39,983 nucleotides of DNA from NCBI GenBank assembly GCA_024641945.1, contig JAHECD010000033.1:1-39983 (forward strand). The letters run 5' to 3'. This DNA comes from Rubrivivax sp. (GTDB lineage: Bacteria > Pseudomonadota > Gammaproteobacteria > Burkholderiales > Burkholderiaceae_C). Below are positions 17,012-25,644 of this stretch, piece by piece. Positions within the stretch are counted from its first letter, which is position 1. Each line of letters begins with the position of its first letter. Under the pieces are notes generated by a model, which ran no database searches, was not told the origin of the DNA, and saw only the letters and a program-made list of their open reading frames with translations. Made by a program: the position numbers and the translations under genes.

Positions 17012-19162
17012 TCAGTTCGACAACAACTGGTCCGCAGCGATATCCCACCAGTATGGCGAGCCGGGGATCTGCCAGCGCAGCTTGACGGTCGAGTCGCCGG
17101 TTCCGTCGAAGTGCTCGATGGTCACCGGGTAGAGCGTGCCGGCCACGCCGGTCACCGTCGAAAGAACGTAGGTCGTGTTCCCGTTGCTGACCCATTTGTC
17201 GGCAAGGACTGAACTGCCGCTGGACACCCTGATGCCGTCGTCCGAGATGACCTGGAAGGTGTAGGTGCCGTCGGCAGGCAATCTGACCCAGCCCGTCCAG
17301 CGTACCGACCAGTTGTCGGCCGGCACCGCGGGACCTGGGACAGCCGTGCCCGTGGCCGTGGCCCACACAAACGTGACCGGCTCGACGCGGGTCATCACCG
17401 GCGTGCCGGCCAGACTCGTATTGGCAAAGTATTCGCCGCGAAGGCCTCCCGGTGTGGGCGCGGCGCTAACGGTCACACCGACCGATGCACTCGTGGTCGA
17501 TGCGCCGTTGTCATCGGTCGCACGGGCCGTCAAGGTGCGGGCGCCGGCCGTTGCGGGGGTCCAGGTCAGATTGAAGGGCGACGTGGTCTTTGTGCCGATC
17601 AACGCCGTGCCGTCATAGAAGTCGACCTTGGCAATGGAGCCGTCGGAGTCGGAGGCATTGGCAGCAAGGGTCACGGGCGAGCCGACGGTGGCCACCGTGG
17701 GCGTCGACAACGACACGGTGGGTGCTGCGTTGGCGACCGACGAATAAAGGCTTTCAACCGGAACGGGAACGTAGTAGACCGGTGAGTCTGGCGTGATCCA
17801 CCGCAGCCGCACGGTCGAGTCCCCACTGCCGTCGTAGTGCTCGATCACGATCGGAAGGCGGGTGCCCGCCACGCCATTGATCGGATTCGTCAGGTAGGTG
17901 ACGTTGCCGCTGCTCTTCCAGTTGTCGACGGCGAGCGTGCCGTTGATCCATACACGAATCCCATCGTCGGCAGTGATCTGGAATTGATGCGACCCACTCG
18001 AAGAAAACTGAACCGAGCCGGTCCATCGAACTGACCAGTTGTCAGCTGGCAGGCCCGGCGCCGGAATCGTCGTACCGAAGGCGGAAGCCCAGACAAAATC
18101 GATCGCCTCGTTGCGCGTGACCATTGGTGTGCCGGCGAGCGTGGCGTTTGCAAAGTATTCGCCGCGCAACCCGCCGCTTGTGACGGTCGAGCCGACAGTG
18201 ACATTGACGGTGGCACTCGTCGTGGATGCACCGCTATTGTCGGTTGCACGCGCCGTGAGACTGCGCACGCCCACCGTCGACGGCGTCCAGGTCACGTCGA
18301 ACGGTGCTCCCGTCTTCGTGCCGATCAGCGTGGTGCCATCGTAGAAGTCGACCCTGACCACACTGCCATCGCTGTCGCTGGCGGTAGCGGACAACACCGT
18401 GGGCGAGCCCACGGCCGCAGAAGTTGGCGTCACGAGTGTCACCGTCGGTGCCAGGTTCGAGGCCGAGACCGTTACGCCGACCATCGCGCTCGTCGTCGAT
18501 GTGCCTGCGTTGTCGGTGGCGCGCGCCGTCATGTTGTGGACGCCAGCCGACGTCGGGATCCACGACAAGCCGAACGGACTCGTCGTGCTCGTTCCGATGT
18601 TGACCGCACCGTCGAAGAACTCCACCTTCGTCACGGTGCCGTCTGCATCGGCGGCGCTGGCCGACAGCGTCACGGAGACGCCGATCGTGGCCGCCGTGGG
18701 CGCCGACAAGGTCACGGTGGGTGCACTGTTGGAAGCCGACGTCGACCGCAGGTTCTCCATCGGGATCGGCACGTAATACTTCGTCGCACTCGGCGTGATC
18801 CAGCGAAGTCTTACGGTCGAGTCGCCTGTACCGTCGTAGTGCTCGATCTGGATTGGCACCTGCATCCCGGCGGTCCCGACGATCGGGTCCGAAAGGTAGG
18901 TCACGTTGCCGTTGCCCTTCCAGTTGTCGGCCACAACGGCGCCGTTGATTCGCAGCCGCAGGCCGTCGTCTGCGATGACCTGCAGCCGGTAGGTGCCGTT
19001 TTCCGGCAGTACGACGGCACCGGTCCAGCGGACCGACCAATAGTCCGCTGGCAGCCCGGCGCCCGGACCGACACCGACCCACGAAAAATCGACGGCCTCG
19101 TTGCGCGTGATGCCCGCGGCGCCGGTCAGGTCGGCATTGCCGAAGTACGCAGCTGCCAGGCC
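17012..19162 (-). repeat. Repeated PA14 and Ig-like coding modules
   Basis: The 3' part of the giant lipoprotein gene is built of diverged repeats. PA14 modules lie at about 18740-19162, 17750-18172 and 17012-17452; Ig-like modules lie at about 18464-18727, 18194-18454 and 17465-17728. PA14 units share WSVRWTG, an ADDG or SDDG turn, IEHYDG or IEHFDG, and GDSTV(R/K)LRW. Ig units share APTV, DSDG or DADG, FYDG or FFDG, and LTARATD or MTARATD. Such modules usually bind carbohydrate or form stalks. Confidence 0.85.
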
Positions 19163-22100
19163 ATTGGACCCCGTGGCCGGATTGACGGGCGCCGACGTTT
19201 CCTGTGCACCGACGGTGCGCAGGTAGGCGGCGAGGTTTGCGGCCTGCACCGACGTGACCGTGACGTTGTTGTGGGCCAGGATGGCGCCTTCGACGCTGCT
19301 GGCGCTCCCGTCGTGCAGGTAGGCGTTTTGTGTCCACAGCCCGCGCAACGTCGGCGGGTCGATGCCGGTGAGCGCACCGGCAAGGCGATTCCCGCTGGTC
19401 GGCTTGATCGTGCCAATATTGAAGAGCGTGGCATTGCCGCTGCTCGTGAATGCGGTGCCACCGTGGCAGGAGGCGCAATTGAGGTCGGCGAAAAGTGTCT
19501 TGCCGTCGACGACAGCGGGAATCCAGGTGCCGGGGTACCACGGGCTGTCGTCGTGGACGGTCAACGATGCAAGATACGCTGCCAGTGCATCCAGGTCGGC
19601 ACTCTTGCCGGCTTTTGTATCGCCCAAAGGTTGAGAGGTCGTGCCCGCATTGAAGGCAGCGTTGCTCATCAGGCCGGTGCCGCCGGCGAGGGTCCTGATC
19701 TGGCCTTCGAAGTCCTGAGTTTCGTCGAAATTGCCACTCCAATGGCGGAATCCCTGACCGCCGTCCAGTCCTTTGCCACGCAGTCCGATCGTCCTGCGAA
19801 GGCCTTCACCCAGATTGGACAGGTCCCACACCCGCCCGTCGTGCCCGCCATCGTTGTGGCAGGAAGCGCAACTCATGTAGCGGTCGCGGGCCAGACGCGT
19901 GTCGCGCGCGTCGTAAAAGATCTGCTTGCCCGTGAGCACCTGCGGCGCCAGGCGCTCGGTGGCAATGGCGACGGTCGGCGTCAATGCCGGCGCGGACTGC
20001 TGGCCGGACAGCACGAGCGGACGCAGGTCGTAAGCGCCGAGTGTGCGGTCCATGAAATTCTCGACGAACAACGTCTGACCGTTGGGTGATACCGCCAGGC
20101 TCTGAGGTGCCCGTCCGGTATCCACCCTGAACAATTCAACTCCCCGGTGCGCGTCGACCACTGCGACTTGACGACTGGTCTCCAGTGCGACGAAAAGATA
20201 CACGCCCGACGGATCGAAAGCGGCCGCACTGGCCACACTCGCGTTGTCCAGATCGATTCGCGCCGAATAGTCCTCCACTTGTGTGGACAGATTGATGCGC
20301 GACGCAATCGCACGTACCGTGTTCTGGAAATCGAGCGGGTTCCCATCGCGCCGCAGGCCTCGCATGATGTTGTCCTGCTTCGACGGCACCCAGGCATGGG
20401 TGCCATCCGGCGAGATGGCGGTGGCACCGACATAGTTCGGTACGCCGCGGCCCGACGCCTCCGTATCGGGCCGTGTGCTGTGCGCCAGCATGACCGTACG
20501 GATCTGCGCCATCGTCGCCGGATTGAGGACGATCACCTCGCCGCCAGTAATCGCGCCGGATTGTGTCGAACTGACGGTGGCCGTGGACTCGCCCGGCTGC
20601 ATGGTCGTGACGAATCGCGAAACGAACAGGCCGGTGCCGGCGGCGTCGAGCGCAAGGCCGCGAGTGTTGGTTCCGATCCATGCCGAGGCTAGCGGATCGA
20701 GCGTGGACGTGCTGATGCGCATGACCTGGCCCGTCGTCTCCATTGCAATGTAGGCCGACGAACCGTCGGAGGACATCACGATGCCATGTGGTCTGGATCC
20801 CATCGGCAAGGCGAACGCGCCCACGACCGAGAGCGACCCCGTATCGATCATCGTGACCGTGGCAGACGCCTTGTTCGTGACCCACATCCGGCCGTCGCCG
20901 GCCAGCGCGATATTGCGCGGGGAGTCGCCGACGCCGATCTCTGCCAGCCGCGCGCGTGATGCCCCGTCGAAGACCGACACCGAATTGTTGTCCTGGTTGA
21001 CCATCCACATGCGGAACGCGCCACCGGCGCGAGGCTCGACGGCCAGTGCAGATGAAGAGACCGGCTTGCCCGTCGTTGCCGCCAGCCGCACCGATTGCAG
21101 GTATGAGTACTGGCCGGTGCTGCCGACGTTGTTCTTCGCCGTCACCGTCACGACATAGGCGCCCGGTGCCAAGAAGGTGTGCTGAGCGGTTCCTGAAGTC
21201 GACCAGGCCGTGGCCGCGCTGCCGTCACCGAAGTTCCAGCTGTACTGGATGCCGGTGCCGCTGGCCAGTGCCGAGAAGCCGGCGGAGACTCCGGCCACGC
21301 TGGCCGGTGCGGGCGCATCGCCGGCGGGCGCCACGATGACCGAACTCACCGCTGCGGTGACCGTCCACGTGAAAGTGCGCGATGCCGTGTTGACACCATC
21401 GGTGGCGGTGGCAGTGACCGTGTACGAGCCTGACGTCGAGGGCGTTCCGGAAATCAAGCCCGTGGCGGCATTGACGGCCATCCCTGGTGGCAGCCCGGCC
21501 GCGTTGTACGTGAGCGTGTCGCCATTCGGATCGCTCGCGCTCAGCTGGAGGGATGTGGCCTTGCCGGCCTCCGAACTCGGGTTGGCAGGTTGCGCGAGGA
21601 CGGGCATCACGGCGGCGTTGAGTGCGGGCGCGATGTTCATGCGGATGATCGGCGCCACCGACGGGACACCGGCGTCGTCGATGGCAAACAGCATGTAGTG
21701 CCCGGGCGGTGCATGGCCGGCCACCGTCGGCATCTGGACGGCGAGGCGGTTTCCTTGTCGCACGAATGTCAGTTCGAGGAATCGCTGCTCCGTGTTGAAA
21801 CTGTGCGTGACCGCGCCGGTCTTGATCATCGTGACGCGGCTGATGGGGCGCGAGCTGGCAATGTCGACCCAGACCGTGGCACCGATGTCGGTCACGGTGG
21901 GCGCGCCGCTGATCACCGGGCGTGTCGCCAAAGTACCGGCGCTCGTGAAGAGGTACGACGGGTAGTACATCTCCATGTTCGTATTGACCAGCGGGCCGGG
22001 CGCGCCGCCGCCGCCGACCATCACCGAGCCGTCGGGCATGAGGAGCGACATGGAGTGATAAAGGCGCGCAAGACTTCCGCTCGCGCCGACCTTCCAGGTG

Positions 22101-23173
22101 CCCGTGACGGGGTCCCAGATCTCGGCCGAATTGTTGACGTCCGTCAGCGTGTTGTAGACCCGGCTGCCGCCGGTGGCCAGCACGGTGCCGTTGGGGAGGA
22201 TGGCGGAGTTGACCCAGCTGCGCTGGCTCGACATGGCCTGGGTCGGCGTCACGACGGGCGATCCGCCTCCCGAGAAATCGATCACCAGCGCCTGGTTCGA
22301 CGTGCCACCGAACTGAAGCACCTTTCCAGGCCGGAACTGTGCCGCCGACGAGTCCTCGCCGCGCGTGGCATTGAACCCACCCGCATAGGTCTGGGTGCCG
22401 GTGCCGGCCGTGTCCCAGTAGTACATGGCACCGAACACGTCGAAGCCGAACACGCGGCCATCGGCAGCCACGAAATTGCGCGGGAAGTTCCAGGAATAGG
22501 TCGAGGTGTCGGGCGAGAGCTGCCGGTACTTTCCATCGAGGCCGCGAACGTCGGCGCGGTCCGCACCACCTTGTCCACCCTGAACCAGGACTTCACCGTT
22601 CAGCAGCACGGTGCTGGTCCCGTACCAACGTGGCCGGCTCATGCTGTTGCCCTTGACGAGCGTATTGTCGGAAGGGTTGAAGAACGTCGTGTTGGAGTTG
22701 CCGACGTTCAGGGCGGTGGTGCCATTCCAGACGTCACCGCCCGAGATCGACACCCCGGATCCGCTAGGCAGCTGCACGACCGATGCGCAGAAGATGTCGG
22801 TTGCAGTCTGATTGGGCAGCGTCAGGTGGCTGCTCGGCCCCGTGCCCAGTGAGGGGTCCCACACGTCGTAGATGAAGAAGCCCGTCTGCTTGCCGGTTTC
22901 TGTCGTGCCGAAGCTCAGCACGCGCCCGTCGGTCAGCAGCACCGAGTGGAGCGGGATCAACGGCCAGTCATTCACCGGGCCCCACATGCCGTTGACATAC
23001 GCGTTTGCCGGTATGGCCGCACCACCGCCCAGGCCGATCAACTTGGGCTGCTCGCGCGACACCGCGTCACCGCCGGCACCACCACCGCCGCAGCCCACGA
23101 GGCTAGCTACGCCGATGAGCAGTGGGATCCAAAGCGGCAGCCGGTGGCGGAGGGAGCGATGCGATGCGGTCAT
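17012..23173 (-). CDS. Giant lipoprotein: copper radical oxidase, YVTN propeller, dihaem cytochrome c, PA14/Ig tail
   Basis: This 2053-residue secreted lipoprotein has lipobox LVGC (Cys28) followed by Gly residues. Domains: (1) galactose-oxidase/glyoxal-oxidase Kelch plus DUF1929 (about 50-518) with all five copper/radical residues placeable by motif: Cys129 (DIFCASV), Tyr184 (RPRWYGTS), Tyr372-His373 (ARLYHSMS), His457 (AVTHSFN); (2) He_PIG-like Ig (528-608); (3) PKD (613-700); (4) YVTN beta-propeller (712-1055); (5) two CxxCH haem sites (1102-1106, 1233-1237) in a MauG/CcpA-like region; (6) tail PA14-Ig-Ig-PA14-Ig-PA14 (1338-2053). AA5 oxidases oxidise alcohols or aldehydes to give H2O2. 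Joined to haems, it could pass electrons on or use peroxide (inference). An alternative ATG at 23209 adds 12 residues; neither start has a strong Shine-Dalgarno, and the shorter one gives a more normal signal peptide. Confidence 0.88.
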   Translation of the reverse strand: MTASHRSLRHRLPLWIPLLIGVASLVGCGGGGAGGDAVSREQPKLIGLGGGAAIPANAYVNGMWGPVNDWPLIPLHSVLLTDGRVLSFGTTETGKQTGFFIYDVWDPSLGTGPSSHLTLPNQTATDIFCASVVQLPSGSGVSISGGDVWNGTTALNVGNSNTTFFNPSDNTLVKGNSMSRPRWYGTSTVLLNGEVLVQGGQGGADRADVRGLDGKYRQLSPDTSTYSWNFPRNFVAADGRVFGFDVFGAMYYWDTAGTGTQTYAGGFNATRGEDSSAAQFRPGKVLQFGGTSNQALVIDFSGGGSPVVTPTQAMSSQRSWVNSAILPNGTVLATGGSRVYNTLTDVNNSAEIWDPVTGTWKVGASGSLARLYHSMSLLMPDGSVMVGGGGAPGPLVNTNMEMYYPSYLFTSAGTLATRPVISGAPTVTDIGATVWVDIASSRPISRVTMIKTGAVTHSFNTEQRFLELTFVRQGNRLAVQMPTVAGHAPPGHYMLFAIDDAGVPSVAPIIRMNIAPALNAAVMPVLAQPANPSSEAGKATSLQLSASDPNGDTLTYNAAGLPPGMAVNAATGLISGTPSTSGSYTVTATATDGVNTASRTFTWTVTAAVSSVIVAPAGDAPAPASVAGVSAGFSALASGTGIQYSWNFGDGSAATAWSTSGTAQHTFLAPGAYVVTVTAKNNVGSTGQYSYLQSVRLAATTGKPVSSSALAVEPRAGGAFRMWMVNQDNNSVSVFDGASRARLAEIGVGDSPRNIALAGDGRMWVTNKASATVTMIDTGSLSVVGAFALPMGSRPHGIVMSSDGSSAYIAMETTGQVMRISTSTLDPLASAWIGTNTRGLALDAAGTGLFVSRFVTTMQPGESTATVSSTQSGAITGGEVIVLNPATMAQIRTVMLAHSTRPDTEASGRGVPNYVGATAISPDGTHAWVPSKQDNIMRGLRRDGNPLDFQNTVRAIASRINLSTQVEDYSARIDLDNASVASAAAFDPSGVYLFVALETSRQVAVVDAHRGVELFRVDTGRAPQSLAVSPNGQTLFVENFMDRTLGAYDLRPLVLSGQQSAPALTPTVAIATERLAPQVLTGKQIFYDARDTRLARDRYMSCASCHNDGGHDGRVWDLSNLGEGLRRTIGLRGKGLDGGQGFRHWSGNFDETQDFEGQIRTLAGGTGLMSNAAFNAGTTSQPLGDTKAGKSADLDALAAYLASLTVHDDSPWYPGTWIPAVVDGKTLFADLNCASCHGGTAFTSSGNATLFNIGTIKPTSGNRLAGALTGIDPPTLRGLWTQNAYLHDGSASSVEGAILAHNNVTVTSVQAANLAAYLRTVGAQETSAPVNPATGSNGLAAAYFGNADLTGAAGITRNEAVDFSWVGVGPGAGLPADYWSVRWTGAVVLPENGTYRLQVIADDGLRLRINGAVVADNWKGNGNVTYLSDPIVGTAGMQVPIQIEHYDGTGDSTVRLRWITPSATKYYVPIPMENLRSTSASNSAPTVTLSAPTAATIGVSVTLSASAADADGTVTKVEFFDGAVNIGTSTTSPFGLSWIPTSAGVHNMTARATDNAGTSTTSAMVGVTVSASNLAPTVTLVTPTSAAVGSPTVLSATASDSDGSVVRVDFYDGTTLIGTKTGAPFDVTWTPSTVGVRSLTARATDNSGASTTSATVNVTVGSTVTSGGLRGEYFANATLAGTPMVTRNEAIDFVWASAFGTTIPAPGLPADNWSVRWTGSVQFSSSGSHQFQITADDGIRVWINGTLAVDNWKSSGNVTYLTNPINGVAGTRLPIVIEHYDGSGDSTVRLRWITPDSPVYYVPVPVESLYSSVANAAPTVSLSTPTVATVGSPVTLAANASDSDGSIAKVDFYDGTALIGTKTTSPFNLTWTPATAGARTLTARATDDNGASTTSASVGVTVSAAPTPGGLRGEYFANTSLAGTPVMTRVEPVTFVWATATGTAVPGPAVPADNWSVRWTGWVRLPADGTYTFQVISDDGIRVSSGSSVLADKWVSNGNTTYVLSTVTGVAGTLYPVTIEHFDGTGDSTVKLRWQIPGSPYWWDIAADQLLSN

Positions 23174-23244
23174 GGGGGCCCGAGGAAAGATGCGCAGGTG
23201 ACGGACCATGCCGTCGCCGAGTGTTCATCGAATTGCCTAGCAGT

Positions 23245-23267
23245 CACCCCGAACTTGGTTCGGTGTG
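23245..23267. promoter_or_regulatory. Inverted repeat, possible operator
   Basis: CACCCCGAAC and GTTCGGTGTG flank a TTG spacer; 9 of 10 positions are complementary. It lies about 70 bases upstream of the giant lipoprotein start and could be a dimeric repressor or activator site, or a 5' leader hairpin. The sequence shows the symmetry; the role is inferred. Confidence 0.4.
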
Positions 23268-23341
23268 ATTTCAGCTGAGACACTATTTTCGCTGCCTTGG
23301 CATCGGTGTCACAACTGATATAGGTCACGTATCCAATCGTG

Positions 23342-23361
23342 GCCCCCCCACATCGGGGGGC
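23342..23361. promoter_or_regulatory. GC-rich hairpin in the divergent region
   Basis: GCCCCCC and GGGGGGC are separated by CACATC, giving a perfect 7-bp stem. There is no T-run on either side, so it does not look like an intrinsic terminator. It may be a regulatory hairpin in a leader, or chance in GC-rich DNA. Confidence 0.3.
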
Positions 23362-23643
23362 GCCGGCACTTTCACGTAACAGGGAGAAACCTTTTTGGCG
23401 TGAATGTTTCACGATCTGCCCGGAAGGGCCGAATATTCATCCGACAAATTGGTTCAGGTATTTCGCGCGGGAGTGCGTCCGGCCCCTTCTTCCGTGCCGG
23501 CCGTGCGAGTTACGGTGCGTAAGGGCTGTGACGCTTGCGGCTTGCCACTGAAGTTTGATTGGATTTCCGTCGAAACTAACCGATGTTGATGCAAGCAGCC
23601 CCATTTCACCCAAGGTTTGATGTGCGGGGCAAGACAAGGCGAG

Positions 23644-25644
23644 ATGACGATTCCGACAATATCTGAACGTGGTTCCTTTGGCAGCGCGAAAGTCGCGCGA
23701 TCAGTCATTGGCATGTGTTTGATGGCTTTCTTGGCTGCCTGTGGAGGCGGAAGTGGCGGCAGTACGGAGCTTCCATCCTCCAACGGCACGGCGCCAGCGA
23801 CCAGCGATCCATCGCCGGCTCCGTCGGCCACGGCGCCGGCGCCCCAGCCGGTAACGAGTTCGGAGCCGGTCGTGTCCGGAACGTCCGGCTCGTCGGGAGG
23901 ATCGCCCGCGCCGGCGACCGGATCCAGTCAATCGCCCGCCGCGGCTCCTGCGGCGCCGACGACGAGTCCAACATCGGGCAGCGCAAATGCAGGATCGGCA
24001 TCCACGGTGGCCGCGACCACCTTGGTCACCGGCAGCCCGACAGCGCGGGCTGATGCGGCGCGCTTCATCGCGCAGGCGAGCTTCGGCCCGACCGACCGGG
24101 ACGTCGATCGTGTGATGGCCATTGGCTACGGGCCGTGGATCGACGAGCAGTCGACCAGGTCGACCGCACTCGCGCGCACGTACGTCGAGCGCATGAAGAC
24201 GCTCAATGGCACCGTCGGCAGGGGTGACGTGACCAACGCGATCTGGAACCTGATGCTGACGAGTGACGCCCAACTGCGCCAGCGCGTGGCATTTGCGCTG
24301 TCTGAAATCTTTGTCATTTCGCTCGACGACGGCGGCATCCACAGCGAGCCACGCGCGGCCGCAGCCTACTACGACCTGCTCGCTGCCAAGGGCCTCGGCA
24401 ACTTCCGTACGCTGCTGGAATCCGTGGCCCTGAACCCGCTGATGGGGCGCTATCTATCGCATCTGGGCAACCAGAAGGCCAATCTCGTCACGGGCCGCGT
24501 ACCGGACGAGAATTTCGCTCGTGAGGTGATGCAACTCTTCACCATCGGCCTGTATGAGCTGAACCTGGACGGCACGCTGCGCCGCGATTCCGGTGGTCGT
24601 CCGATCGAGACTTACGGACCGGATGACGTGGCCGGCCTGGCCAAGGTGTTCACAGGCTGGAGCTGGAGCTGCCCGACGTTCCCGGCCGACCAGTGTTTCC
24701 TGGCCAACTCGCCGACTGGACTGAACGACGCGGACACGGCGCTGAAGTCGATGCTCGGGTATCCGAAGTACCACAGCACCGATGAAAAGCGCTTTCTCGG
24801 CGTGACGATCCCGGCCCAGTCCACGGCGAATCCTGGCGCCAGTCTCAAGGTGGCGCTGGACACGCTGTTCAATCACCCGAACGTGGGCCCGTTCATCGGC
24901 AAGCAGCTGATCCAGAAGCTCGTGTCGAGCAATCCGAGCCCGCAGTACGTCGCCGCCGTGGCCGCCGCGTTCAACAACAACGGGGCGGGCGTTCGGGGCG
25001 ACATGAAGGCCGTGCTCAAGGCGATCCTTCTCCACGCCGAGGCGAGAACCACGAGCACAACCTCAGGGAAGGTGCGTGAGCCCATCCTTCGCCTCACGGC
25101 GTTTACGCGGGCATTCCCGTTCCGCTCGATCTCGGGCAATTACATCGTCGGCGCAACGACCGACGCTGCACTGCAGCTGAATCAGACGCCGTTGAGTGCA
25201 CCCTCGGTCTTCAACTTCTTCCGACCGGGCTACGTGGCGCCGGAGTCGCTCGCCGCTGCGCGCGGCATGGTGGCGCCCGAAATGCAGCTCGTCGGCGACA
25301 CCTCGGCCGCCGGCTTCGGGTTTTTCATGCGGCAGACCATCGAGCGGGGCGTCGGCCAGACAGGCACCACGGGCACCCGCGACATCCAGCTCGACTACAG
25401 CGCAGAGCTTGCGCTGGCAGACAAGCCGGCCTCCTTGGTGGCGCGTCTGAACGAGCGCCTCTGCTACGGCACGATGCCTTCGACAGTGGCGACCGCCATC
25501 CAGGCCGCCATCGAGAAGATCGCGATCCCCGCACTTGCATCCGGCGGCACGAACCAAGCGACGGTCGACCAGCAAAAGCGCAAACGCGTCAATGCCGCCC
25601 TTCTGATCACCATGCTCTCGCCCGATTTCATCGTGCAGAAGTGA
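23644..25644 (+). CDS. DUF1800 family lipoprotein
   Basis: This 666-residue protein has a lipoprotein signal ending in FLAAC (Cys33) and Gly residues, followed by a Ser/Pro/Ala/Thr-rich linker (about 36-120) and a DUF1800 domain starting at ARFIAQASFGPTDRDVDRVM and covering the rest. DUF1800 proteins are uncharacterised secreted proteins nearly always paired with a DUF1501 gene, as here. The ATG at 23644 has AAGGCGAG directly upstream; TTG 23617 or ATG 23620 would add 8-9 residues and are possible. The TGA overlaps the next ATG (TGATG). The long linker suggests a domain held away from the outer membrane. Confidence 0.88.
   Translation: MTIPTISERGSFGSAKVARSVIGMCLMAFLAACGGGSGGSTELPSSNGTAPATSDPSPAPSATAPAPQPVTSSEPVVSGTSGSSGGSPAPATGSSQSPAAAPAAPTTSPTSGSANAGSASTVAATTLVTGSPTARADAARFIAQASFGPTDRDVDRVMAIGYGPWIDEQSTRSTALARTYVERMKTLNGTVGRGDVTNAIWNLMLTSDAQLRQRVAFALSEIFVISLDDGGIHSEPRAAAAYYDLLAAKGLGNFRTLLESVALNPLMGRYLSHLGNQKANLVTGRVPDENFAREVMQLFTIGLYELNLDGTLRRDSGGRPIETYGPDDVAGLAKVFTGWSWSCPTFPADQCFLANSPTGLNDADTALKSMLGYPKYHSTDEKRFLGVTIPAQSTANPGASLKVALDTLFNHPNVGPFIGKQLIQKLVSSNPSPQYVAAVAAAFNNNGAGVRGDMKAVLKAILLHAEARTTSTTSGKVREPILRLTAFTRAFPFRSISGNYIVGATTDAALQLNQTPLSAPSVFNFFRPGYVAPESLAAARGMVAPEMQLVGDTSAAGFGFFMRQTIERGVGQTGTTGTRDIQLDYSAELALADKPASLVARLNERLCYGTMPSTVATAIQAAIEKIAIPALASGGTNQATVDQQKRKRVNAALLITMLSPDFIVQK

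Larger units (their letters stand above)
23174..23643. other. Divergent intergenic region
   Basis: About 470 bases lie between the starts of two divergent secreted-protein genes, so promoters for both must be here. It is more AT-rich than the surrounding genes. I see two inverted repeats (23245-23267 and 23342-23361), listed separately. No convincing -35/-10 pair or sigma-54 site (TGGCAC-N5-TTGC) was found on either strand. Short frames crossing it look like chance frames. Confidence 0.6.

Noticed and set aside
17012..19162. DNA-level tandem repeat or CRISPR-like array
   Set aside because: The repetition is at protein-module level (PA14/Ig, 80-145 residues each) with diverged DNA; no short regular repeat-spacer pattern exists.
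23170..23412. Minus-strand 80-residue frame covering the divergent region and running into the giant lipoprotein start
   Set aside because: It overlaps the lipoprotein gene start, has no recognisable family and covers the inverted repeats; best explained as a chance frame.
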